Positions 40,988-52,900 of a DNA stretch of 64,000 nt are shown in pieces; position 1 is the stretch's first letter; every line of letters starts with the position of its first letter. Position numbers and translations under genes: made by a program. Origin of the DNA: Undaria pinnatifida (lineage: Eukaryota > Sar > Phaeophyceae > Laminariales > Alariaceae); NCBI GenBank assembly GCA_012845835.1, contig JABAKD010000006.1:4955044-5019043 (forward strand). The letters are read 5' to 3'. A model generated the notes under the pieces. That model had not been told where the DNA came from and ran no database searches. It was given only the letters and a program-made list of their open reading frames with translations.

Positions 40988-43900
40988 GTGAGTGAGCGAC
41001 CTGGAGCATAGCAGATGGTTAGAGTTTGCCCAGGTGTCGTCGGAGTTGTGTTGGTGGGGCAGAGGTTGGGTGTAGATCGTTGGACCAGGACCAGTGTGTT
41101 TTCGCGGAGTATCTTGCTGACGATTCTGGGGACGAACTACTTGGAATTAGCATGCGACAAACAGTCGATAGTGTTTTTGAAGTTGGTGGTGGTGGTGGTG
41201 GTGGTTGCTCCTGTGAGTGGCGACGACTACAACATCAGCAAGTTGACGCCCTGCCAAAGGGCGCTAGGCGTGCTATCGATACAGCACGTCGACAGCAACA
41301 GCAAAAGAGTGGGAGCCGTGAACACATGTGTAGTGTGGAGATCGTTCCTATGTTCGAGATAATCAATGCATCATACCCCTCCTGTTTACTACCAGGTACT
41401 CGGAATATCGTCGCAAATTTACACCTTGCTTTGGAAGACGTGCAATTTGGAGGGCTTCATTCAACTATCTGCAACAGAATCGATTCGGCTTTGGTATGCC
41501 GCACGCACCGACCTGCCGACCACAAGCTCACACCAAGCACAGAGGAAGAGAGGAGAGATGTTGGCGTTCGCTTTTGTGTCGGTGTGCGTCTGTTTGCGTG
41601 ACGAAGTTGCGTGTTTTTTACATTTTTTGAGAAAAAATATTCGAATGAGTTTTACCACTCGGGAGGGACGTTCTTCAAGGAGAGGCCGTTTTGTTTTCAC
41701 CGTCGTGAGCAACAGCAGCAGTAGCTTTTGGCTGCAACATGACTACACTCTCTACTGCTATTATACCGCTATGCACGAACGATGCCCTGTGCCCTGCCCT
41801 GCCGTGCTGTGATGATAGCGTGCTCGTGGAAGTGGTGAAGGACACGCTGGTAACAATGGAAGCCTTCATGGACAACAAGAGCGTCTGCAGCGTGTCCCAG
41901 GTGCCAGCAAAGTTGAAGTGGAAAGTCCAATAGAAAGATTTGGAAAGATCGTTCGTTGATAGCTGACTGAAAAATGATACCCATGGTATCACAGGATAGG
42001 AGAAGATGAAGTCCTTCCGCCGTATGCGCAATGGACCTTTTAGACCACCATATTTTAAAAATATACCAGGTAAATACACTCCAGCTGTGAGATGTGGAAG
42101 ATTTTGTCGAAACTCACCTTTGCAAGCTGTGTGTGATACTCCGATCGCGCGTATTACGGGTTGTGTGTATAGTCTATAGGTCGGCGACTCCCCTTGCAAC
42201 TACAACAACTGCAGTTAGCTATCAGGGTCAACAGGGTAATGTTAGTCAGTCTGTGCGCGGAAACTATAAAACCCGTTTTTTTGGGGGGGGGAAATCTGAC
42301 AGCTGTGGAAGGAAATGCATCAGTTTATCAAGTGAATCCTGTAAGTCGAATAACCGGTGAGGAGAGGGCGAAGTTTTTAAGGACGTGGGGGCCTGGGTTT
42401 GATCAAGATATATGTGGGAGTGCATGTTAGCTGCCGTTGCTTCTGATGATGCTGTTGCTGTGCTTACCGAAGAAATGTGTCATGCATGGAGATGCCATCA
42501 ATGCAATGATATAATACTCGTAATGAATTGATGCCGGCCACACATGCAACAAACCTGGTATGTAATCACACACCCTGGACAATAGGTTCCAGGTCAATAG
42601 GCACTAGATGGGATCCTATTCCAGTAGGAGACCTATTGTTGCCCAATAGGAAACCTATTGTTGCCCGCGATAGGTAGCGATGGGTACTTTTCGTAGCCTA
42701 TTGGGGCCGACAGTGGGTATCGACTGGCATCTTGATTGATCTACTGTTTGGTCAATAGCCTATTGTACCTATTTATCTGGACATCGTATTGATAAAAACA
42801 TTTTTTTCTTTTTTTTATCCTCCGGCGGACGGGGAAAAATAACGCTTTAGCTCACCACACTTCCACGTATTTTCATACGTGTCGTGTGTCGATTTAACTC
42901 AGTTACTTTCGCAGCCCAACGCTAGCTGGCGCACCCTTCGGGTCCCATTGTAGGTATAGCGTAAGCTAAAACAAGTAGGTTTCGGTAGGCTTTTTAGGGC
43001 GGTATTGTTTGGGCGATAGGATAATGACGCTGAGAGACGGAGCCTATGGATTGTCCGATAGGTATTGATATACTTTTCACCAAACCTATTGTTTCGGACA
43101 ATCGGTATCGATAGACCTTCCACAATTATATTGTTTGGACGATAGGTATTGACAGACCTTTCACCATTCTATTATTTCGGATGATAAGTATCCGTACGCA
43201 GACATTTCGCCATTTTACTGCTGTTTCAGTGTTGGAGAGCAAAGGCGCTCGAAGACTGCCCGTCTAGGTACAATCAACTCTAGTTCGCCATTCATTATCC
43301 AGGCCGCACGCCCCTCCAGCCCGGTCGAGGATCGCCGAAAACGGCCGCTGTCTGTCCTTGTTGTGCCCTAAGAAGCTCAAGGTGGGTGGTCTCGACAAGG
43401 TGGTGATCATTGCGCCAGCCAGCGTTGGGTTGCGAAAGCAACTGAGTTAAATCGACACACGACGCGTATGAAAATACGTGGAAGTGTGGTGAGCTTAAGC
43501 TTTATTTTTCCCCATCCGCCGGAGGATAAAAGAAAAAAAAAAGATTACTATTATGTGTGTTCGACGCGAAGCTCAAGCCTGCGGTGTTTTAGAGCGACCT
43601 GTTTGTGTGCCTTTCAGTTCCTTCTTATACCCTGGATAATATCCTATCGAATAGGCTATGGAGCCAACAATAGGTCGGCAACTATGAGTACTATCGCGGA
43701 GCACAATAGCTCGGCTTCGGGGTCTACAGATAGGTATTGTAAGCAACAACAGGGTTAGGGCAGTGGCCACAATAGCCCATTGTGCGACCGATATGCTTGC
43801 GAAGGTGTATGTCGATAGGTATCTTGGGCACCAACATAATTTGAAAATGACGCCCAAGAGGCTATCGTTCGAACAATACCTTTTTATCGCCACCAATCAA

Positions 43901-46900
43901 TACCTATTACGGGCTGTTGGGCGGTGACGTGTAGCCGCCCTCGTTGTACTCGCCACTGAGGGTGTCAGGATTAGTCAAAAAGGGGTATGGTTTCGGTCAA
44001 AAGGGGGGGGAAACGTGGTTAACAGGGGGTAGTAAGAAAAATTTGTAGATTTTGGGGGACATATCCCCCCCCCCCCCAAGTTGCAGTCAAAATTGGGGAT
44101 TGTTTTGCCCCATCTTGAGTCGCGGTCCCGTTAGCCCTAATACCGTGCCTGAAGAGAAAAAGAAAAACGGTGTACACTCGTACTCGGCATAGGCTGCGGG
44201 TGTCTTGCCAGCGCATCTTGATTTAATTTTAGGGCAATTAGAGGCAAGCGCGGGCACGATCCGTGGCCATTTTTTTTCCCCTATACCTCCAACTGATGGA
44301 AAAACGCCGGCGTACGTATAAGCCTCCTTTTTCCATTTCCCTGCATCAGGTTGATTATGGGGGGGTTGGCTGTAGGTAATTTTGCAACAGAGGCACGCAA
44401 CATATATTATAAAAATGAAAATACGCTCCAGCTGTGAGATCGAAGATTTTGTCGAAACTCATCTTTGCAACAAGCTGTGTGTGATACTCAGATCGCGCGT
44501 ATCACGGGGTATAGGTCGGCGACTCCCCTTGGAACTACAGTTAGTGTAGCTTGTACTAGGGTCAACAGGGTGATGTTAGTCAGTCTGTGCGCGGAAACTA
44601 TCAAGCCCTTTGTGTGTATGGGGGGTACTGCAGTTTTTTTATTCAGTACGCGTAATTTAGATTTTTTTTGTTAGAAGGAGGGTTGATAACTAATTTACTT
44701 TACGGAAGAGGGACGCGACACGCGACACGAAACAGGGTCTTAAGAATGGCAGGCTGTTACATACCATGTTCACAGGAAGGAAGGAATGTAGCTTAAGTCG
44801 TCGTTTATAACGTACCCCGCCCCACAAAAAACAAAACCCAGCCGGGGGGTCAGCATTTTGTTCTGTTACATACCATGTTCACAGGAAGGAATGTAGATTA
44901 AATCCGGGAGTCGTTTATAACGCCCCCCCCCACCCCCACAAAAAACGATACCCAGCCGGGGGGTCAGCGTTTGTTTCTGTTTCTCAAGCTAATGGTTAAA
45001 AGTAGAACAGCTGTTTGTAACTGTCGCCAACGTATGTACTTTTAGCAGGTGTTCTGGGAGTCATCCCGCGCTAGGGGTACAGCAGATTCCAAGAACTTTT
45101 TGAGCTCCTAACACGAGGAGGAGCCCAACATCTCACCCTCACCGGAAACATGCCTTCCAACGCACCCCCCCACAAAAATACGAAACCCAGCCGGGGGGTC
45201 AGCGTTTTTTCTGTTCCTTAAGCTTTTGTTAAGAGTAGAATAGCTATTTGTAACTGTCGCCAACGTATGTAGTATTAGTAGGTGTCCTGTGACTAGGGGT
45301 GCAGCAGATTCCAAGAATTTTTTGAGCTCCTACCACGAGGAGGAACCCAATATCTCGCCATCACCCGAAACATGCCTTCCAAGATAGCGTTCGTTCGCGC
45401 AACCCGACCAACAATCTAATCTGCGCTAGTCCTGAGAAAAAAGTCAATTCGTAAAATTATCGTAGTAGCCAATAGTTTCACACTCGAGGAGCTCAACCGG
45501 TTAGAGGTATACCTTTTTTTGGCTCAAAAAGGGCAACACCTGCCGTGGGATGGCTGGCTCCTATATATGACATGCGGTACTGTTACGACCGGCGATAGCA
45601 GGTACCAGATACCAGGTAGCTGTTATTGATGCGTTCTACGATAGAGGTATCAAGGTAAACCTTTTTTTGGCTGAAACGGTTTCTGCCAGATACCAGGTAG
45701 TTGTTATTGACGCGTTCTACGATAGAGGTATTAAGGTATACCTCTTTTTGGCTGAAACGGTTTCTGCCAGATACCAGGTAGTTGTTGTTGACGCGTGCCA
45801 CGATGGAGGTATTAAGGTATACCTCTTTTTGGCTGAAACGGTTTCTTCCAGATACCAGGTAGTTGTTATTGACGCGTGCTACGATAGAGATATTAAGGGT
45901 ATACCTCTTTTCGGCGGAAACGGTTTCTGAATGGCGGAGCTCCTTAAGCCAAAAGCACCGGATTTGTTTTCTTCTTTTTTTCGCGTGATTTTCGTCGTGC
46001 ACCCAGGCAGGCCATGGGATTTTTCATCCGGAAATGGTAGCAATTTCGAGTTTTTTGCTCTCCGATTCTTTTTTTGGGAGACGACTTAACCCCTTTAGAG
46101 CCCCCGAACCCCTCCCTACACTAAATCCAAGTAATTTTGTCCCCAAAAACGGGTTTCCAGTTGTAAAGGGGTTAAGCTCCCAAATTGAAGAACCTTGAAA
46201 AAAAAAATGTGCATCCTCGATCGCAGCGCGCGTCTAATTATACTAAGCGAAAAAAAAAAAAACATGAAAACACTGAACTACGATGAACGCTGCGCGCTGT
46301 TTTGTGACAACTTGCGGGGCTTGTCTGTGACTAACTTACCTGGTAATAGTTCACTTCCCTGTGGCTTATTGCTTAATTTCAGGAAGTCAAGGGTAGGACC
46401 CCAACGGTGGTGAAGCTCAACGGGTTTCACCCGGGGAAGCGTGTTTGCGTCAAGATTTCCATCGGGGAGTTCGGGCAGGAGCGCGAGGCCCGATTCACCA
46501 CCTCTTCCGACAAGACCCTCTGGAAAATCGGAGCGTGAGTGTGTCGTCGACGTATGTATCCAACCCAGAACCATGCGCTCGAGGATATCCGTGTGTGGTT
46601 GATACGTTACACGAAATAATGAGGTGCAAGCTCGGCCGAAAATGCAGCGGAACCTGAACCAATGAGGTTCAACACGTTTAGAGAATCTTGTAAAATGCGT
46701 AAGTACCAGACATCAGCCAAATGCGGCGGAACCTGAACCAATGAGGATCAACACATGTAGAGAAAATCTTGTAAAAAGCGTAAATTCCCGACAGCGTCTA
46801 CACGCTCTACGCTGCAGTTGGATAGGATACCTATATATATATCTGCATGAAAGAAGCATGTAGCGGCAGCCACCGGACGTAAAGTGAACAAATGGAAGGC

Positions 46901-49900
46901 TTTACCGTCGATCGCCAAAAATAAGGCATCACCCAATCTCCGGCGGGGAGCGGGGATACAAAGGTAAAACACACAAGAAAAAAAATGCATGTATGAGTAC
47001 GGTACGCATCTGTGCAAGTTGGGTTCACTATTTCAGTGTATCGTGTTTCCCGTTTGACAGCCAACGTGCGACGCGATAACCCAAACACAAATAAAAAAAT
47101 GGGTCTAAGAGTCCGGTACACATCTGCAAGTCGGATTTATTATTTCAGTATCCTGTTTCCAAAAAAAAAATTGGTCTAAGAGTCCGGTACACATCTGCAA
47201 ATCGGGTTTATTATTTCAGTGTCCTGTTGCCCACTTTACAACAAACGTCAGTCGCGATGAGAGAAGGTTCAACATCGATGTACTCATATGCAATCCCTAG
47301 CAGGCCCAAGAAAACCAAGGGACGCCAAGCCAGGAAACGTATACGGCTACTAATAGACACGATTCAATCCCATGGGCTCATGTTATAGGTCAACATATCA
47401 CAGCCCACTAGGTTCAACGCTCTTCTCTCGCGATTTTCGATGTATCGAAATCCCCAACACACGATCATTTATTTTTTTGAGTGTTGGGCAAAGATGGCAA
47501 AGTGACCGAGTTGTAGCAGGTGATGTGACCGAAAAAAATGTAAACAATCGATTGGCGTGACGGCAAGGGACGGCTAGATCCGGGGACACGAACGAATTGT
47601 CCCCGCTTACCAAAACAAAACGTAAAAATGGCGCGTTTTTGTGTGTGTGTTTATGTGGTCGTTGCGAAGTCTGCGAAGTGGTGCAAAAAAATAGCGAACT
47701 AGTCTAATTTTAAGTAGTTTATCCCCGAAAATCTCGACCCATCGACGCAGTTGAACATCCACGGGGGTTCCAGTTATGTATGGAGGTTTTCACAGAGAAG
47801 GGGAATATGGGCTTGCGGTCATGTGACGGCAAAAAACGGTGACGTGACCGACGTGGCGTCCGCGGTGACCGGGAGACGTCGCTTACCATGTTTAGTGATG
47901 GGGGCCTTTGCCTTGTGATCGCTGACCATGATTATGGAGATGGCTTTGTGCGGTAAGAACAATGTAAACAGCAACAACAACAACGTCTTGCTCCCCCCCC
48001 CCCCCTTTTTTCCTTTGTTGCCTTTTTCATGCCCGTCTATCACAGCGTGAGCTGCAACTGCTTCACTTTCACCGAGAAAGTCGGTCTGTGGGACCGCCTG
48101 GCGCGCGTGGCGGGCGACCTCGACTGCGTCCTGCATTTGGGTGACCAGATCTACGCCGACACGGACTTTGGCGCCAAGTAGGTTTCATATCGTCTCTTTC
48201 GAGCTATCAAATATGTGTACGGACACGTGAATTGGTATGAATTGGTTCGATTTCTCCACTGTGCTTAATCGACTGGTGTGGCATTTAGTTAATGTCGTGG
48301 ATCATTTTGAATTGAGTACAAGTAGTCGTTTGTTTATTGTTGAACAGGTTGTGCCTGTTTTGCCTTGTTTTTTTTGTCTTCTGTTCCTTGTCTTATTTTC
48401 CTTCGTCCCGTTATTTTTATTTTTTATTTTTCCTGGTTTATTTTCGTGTGTTCTTCTCTCATTTTGGTTGGTTGCTTTCCTCCTCTCGTTCTGTTCTGGT
48501 TATCCCTGGTAATGGTCGTCTTCCCTCGTTCCTTGCTCTTGCGTGTCTCGCGTTCTTGGCTCGTTCTTCTCTCGTTCTTCTCTCGTTCTTGTCCCGTTAT
48601 TGACTCGTCCTTCTCTCGTTTAAACCTCGTTCTCAACTCGATCGTATGTCGTTCTTGTACGCAGGAAGGAGGGCGGCCTAAGCTTCGAATCGGCCTGGCA
48701 GGCGTCAAAAACTATCCTAAAGTCCGTTCCTAAGGCCGCGTGGAACAACCACCGGGCAGAGATTCTGGAGTGCTACCGAAAGACCTACCGCACGTGAGTT
48801 TGGGCTGAGTGCAAGGCCGCCTTACTTCTTGCTTGGTGTAACATACCTGGTAGATGATAAAATGATTACTGTTATTGATCGTAAATTTGTTGTTTAGGTT
48901 CACCCTGGCAACACCCATGGGAGTCGTACTCCTCAAAGGATGATACATCTGAAAAAAAGAGCGGCTGGTGTATCACGCAGCTTGCAAAGATGAGTGTCGA
49001 CCCTTAAAATTATCGAACTCACAGCTGACGTGTTTGAAATATTTTAATAAAATATACCAGGTAGGTACGTTTTTCGGTGCTGAAAATAGTATCCCACTCT
49101 AATTAGTTTTCAAGTAGTGTGTCTCCCAAACTGTGTATGCAGTTCCAAGGATCTTAGATTATTAACAAGGATACGACCAGGGGATAGTTTTAGGGGCTAC
49201 TGTTTCAGCTGGCGAAAGCCACTCAAGCGAGTGCCTACCTAGTTTATGTTCAGTCCCGACATTATGTGCTCTTTGGCTTCCTGGTGAGCGAACCGCCGCC
49301 ATGGGCTTGCTTTTTCCGCAAGGCTAATCAAACCGAATTGATACGCCGCAGCGCCAACCGCGCGAGTTGTTCAACAAGGGCTTTTGTAGGGGGGGGGTTA
49401 ACAGAGTGCCTGAAACTTGGAACGCCTAAAAAATCTTTCTTTTTTTTCCAATTTTTACGGTATTGAATTGGAGATCAACCTTTCAAACGATTTTTTCTTT
49501 CGACAAAGCTTGCTTCAATAACAATGATGGATCGTAGTCTCTCTGTCAATGCAGCACAGACGTCGAGCCAGAAACATGCCATTCGGATATACGAAACACA
49601 GACCCCCGCGAAAACCGGACGCAAGTAACTGAAAGACCTATTCAACTAGTATTTTCTCGGCGATTTAGTATTGGTATGGTCAGGCAATTAACAACCCTAG
49701 CTGCCGCGGTTTTGGTGTTGTTGTTTTCGTTCCAGGACTTGGAACATTCCTGCGGTGGTGACGGTGCTGGCGAGCGCGGCGAACTACATGATCTGCGACG
49801 ACCATGAGTTCGTCGACAACCTAGGTAAGAGTAAAAGGTGGGGGTGGTGGTGGATGCTTGTCGGTTATTGTCCTTTTCGAATTGAAAATGACGGTGGTAG

Positions 49901-52900
49901 TAGTGGCGGTGGTGTTGGCAGTGGTGATAGTGGCGGTGGTGGGCAGTGGCGGTGGTAATGGTGGTGGTTGTGGTGGTGATGGCAATGATGGTGGGGTGGT
50001 GGGGGCGGTGGTGGGAGCTGATGGGTGTTGATAAGTGGTGGTGGGAAGACCTGTTTTGTGTTGATGTTTGTTGGTGGGTAGTGGTGGTGCTGTTGGCGGT
50101 GAATGTTGGTGTTGATATTGTTGGTGATGGTGTTGGTGTGGGTGTTGGTGTTGGTGCATGTTAGTGTTGGTGGTGGTATTGGTACCGGTGTGGTGATGGC
50201 CATTGGTGTTGGTGATGGTATTGGTGGTGTTGGTATTTGTGTCGGTGTTGGTGTTGATGTTGGTGGCTGTTGGTGGTGGCTGTTGGTGTTGGTGGTGAAT
50301 GTTAATGTTGGTGTTGGTATTGGTACTGGTGTCGTGGTAGGCGTTGGCGTTGGTGGTGGTATTGTTGGTGTTGGTGTTGGTATTGGTACTGGTGGTGGGT
50401 GTTGGTGTTAGCGGTGAATGCTATTAATAGTGTTGGTGTTAGTATTGGCGCTGATGTAGTGGTAGGCGTTGGTGTTGGTGAAGGTATTGGTGGTGTTGGG
50501 ATTCGTGTCGGTGTTGGTTCTGGTGGTGGGTGCTGGTTGTGGTGTTTGTGATGGTGAGTGTTGGCGTTGGTGTTGGTATTGGTTGGTGTTGGTGTTGGTA
50601 TTGGTCGGTGATGGTTGGTGTTGGTGCTGGTGTTGGTGCTGGTGTTGGTGGTTTTGGTGGGTGGTGGTGGCGGCGGGAGTGGTAGTGGTGGTGTTGTTGG
50701 TAGGTGTTGGTTGTGGTGGTGGGTGTTGGTGTTGGTATTGGTGTCGTGTTGGCAATTGGGCTCAAACACTGATGCCGATCCAACGACCCACACCCAATTT
50801 ATACCCCAGAGCATTATACCAACACAACTCAGACGAGGCCTGGACGCTCTCCAACCCCGCGCTATGCGCCAGGTTGCTCACTCACCTATAGTGTTGTTGG
50901 TGTTAGCGTTGGTGTTAGCGTTGGTGTTGGTTAGTGTTTAATGTGGGACTTTGTACTGGTGTTGGCGTTGGTGGCAGTTGTTGGCATTGATGGTGGTTGT
51001 TGGTGTTGATGTGTTGTGTTGTGGTGGTGGTGGGTGGCGGTGGAGGTAGCGGTGATGGTGTTGATGGTTGTTGGTGGTGTTGATGTGTTGATGTTGGTGG
51101 TGTTGGTGTTGGTATTGGTATTGTTGTGTTGGTAGTTGTGTTGGTGTTGGTATTGGTGGTGTTTGTACCAGTGTTGGCGCTGGTATTGGTGGCGGTTGTC
51201 GCCGTTGGCGGTGGGTGCTTGTGTTGGTGTTGGTGATGCTGACGGTTTGTATGTAGCGCTTTACGGAGGGACGCGATGTCGTTGTTGCGTCGGCGGTGGT
51301 GGTGGTTTTGTTGGTGTTGGTGGTGGCGTTGGTATCAGTGCTGGTGCTGGTGTTGGTGTTGGTGATTGTGTTGGTGTTGGTGATTGTGTTGGTGTTGGTA
51401 TTGATGTTGGTGCTGGTGTTGGTGTTAGTGGCGGTGCTGGTGGCGGGTGTTGGTGGCGGGTGTTGGTGGCGGGTGTTGGTGTTGTCGTTGGTATGTGTGT
51501 TGGTGCTGGTGCTGGTGTTAGTGGCGGTGTGGGTGGCGGGTGGTGGTGGTGGTGGTGTCATTGGCGGTGTGGGTGTCGGGTGTTGATGTTGGTGTTGGTG
51601 CTGGTGTTGGTATTTGTGCTGCTGAAGGTGGTTGTTGGTGTTGGTGTTGGTGTTGGTGATGGTTGTTGTTGGTCTTAGTCGTGGTCTTGGGTGTTGGTGG
51701 TAGGTGTTGGTGTTGGTATTGATGTTATTGTTGTTGTTTGTGATGGTGCTGGCTAGTAGTGGAGTTGGTGTTGGTAATTGTATTGGTGTTTGTGTTGGTT
51801 TTTGTGTTTGAGCAACGCTTCAGGGAGGAGCCTGGTGATGTTGCATCGGCAACGGTAGTGGTGGTTGTGGTGGTTGTAGGTGTTGGTGATGTAGTGGTCG
51901 CGATGGCGGAAGCATGTTTCTGGCGTTTGTGATTGTGCTGGTGTTGGTCTTGGAGGTGGTGGCAAGTGTTGGTTGGGAGTGGCGGTCCTTGCGATCGTGG
52001 AAGCCATTGTTTGCGTTGGTGCTGGTGTTGGTATTTGTGGTGGTGTTGGTGTCGTTGTTTGTGGTGTACATGGTGATGGCATTGGAGGCAGCGGTATTGG
52101 TAGTGGTGATGGTGGTAGTGGTGATGGTGGTAGTGGTGGTGGTGGCGGCGCGGGCGGTGAAGATGGAGGCGTTATTTCGTGCAGGTTGTGACTTTTAATG
52201 GCTGTAAAAAAAACCGGAGGGCAAAGATAATAGGGGCATCGGGGACATCGTGGTATGGGTTGGAGCTGACTCTTTTAAGAGGTGAAGCAGGTTGTGGGGG
52301 AGAAGGTGGGAGTAGCTGGGTGGGAATTGAGTTGGTACAAGAGTACAGGTTTTGAACACGACTAAAATTTTCACCTTCATGCATCGGCAACGACGAAAAA
52401 TTAAAACGAAAAAAAATGACATGCACCGATGTTTTATGTTTACACAGGAGACGAACCGGAGCACTCGAACCCCGAGACGGTGGAGTACTATATCGCCCAG
52501 GTTGGATACCAGGTGTACTGCGAGTACCAGATGCAGCTCTTGAAGGACTTGGACGGTGAGCGTACGCTTTTGCAGTTTCGAGAGCGAAGCGATTTTCTAA
52601 ATACCGATGGCGCCAAGAAAATAGGAGCTCCTTTCCAGCCCCGCGTGCCCGAATCTCCATGTCCCGTGCCCCGTGTGCCGTTCCCCGTCCGACGTCCAGC
52701 ATCTTCCAAAAATTGCGATGTATTAAAATATTAAATCCACGTACGAAGTACTTTGCAATTCCAACCATTTTGGGACGCACGCACACCAACGCCCAATCAC
52801 GGCCAAGCATCTTAGTTGGGTTGGGTTGCGTTGGGTTCGGTTGTTGGGTTGGATTGGGTTGGGTTGGAGGTTGAGTTAACGGTTTACGGTTTGACGACGC

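Larger units (their letters stand above)
41901..46382 (+). other. PhoD-like intron 2, filled with repeats
   Basis: A 4.5-kb intron holding two copies of the CTCCAGCTGTGAG element, a foldback element, AT-rich stretches with many RATAGGTATTG motifs (42590-43190), tandem repeats around 44755-45390, an 81-bp tandem array and a TTAA-flanked miniature element. No exon was recognised. Confidence 0.7.

Noticed and set aside
45583..46002. 139-residue repeat protein on the minus strand
   Set aside because: It results from an 81-bp DNA repeat derived from a transposon end; the opposite strand is equally open.
49821..51678. Long open frames of Val/Gly, Thr/Pro/His and similar composition
   Set aside because: They are readings of the GGTGTT repeat in several frames and on both strands, inside an intron flanked by well-supported exons.
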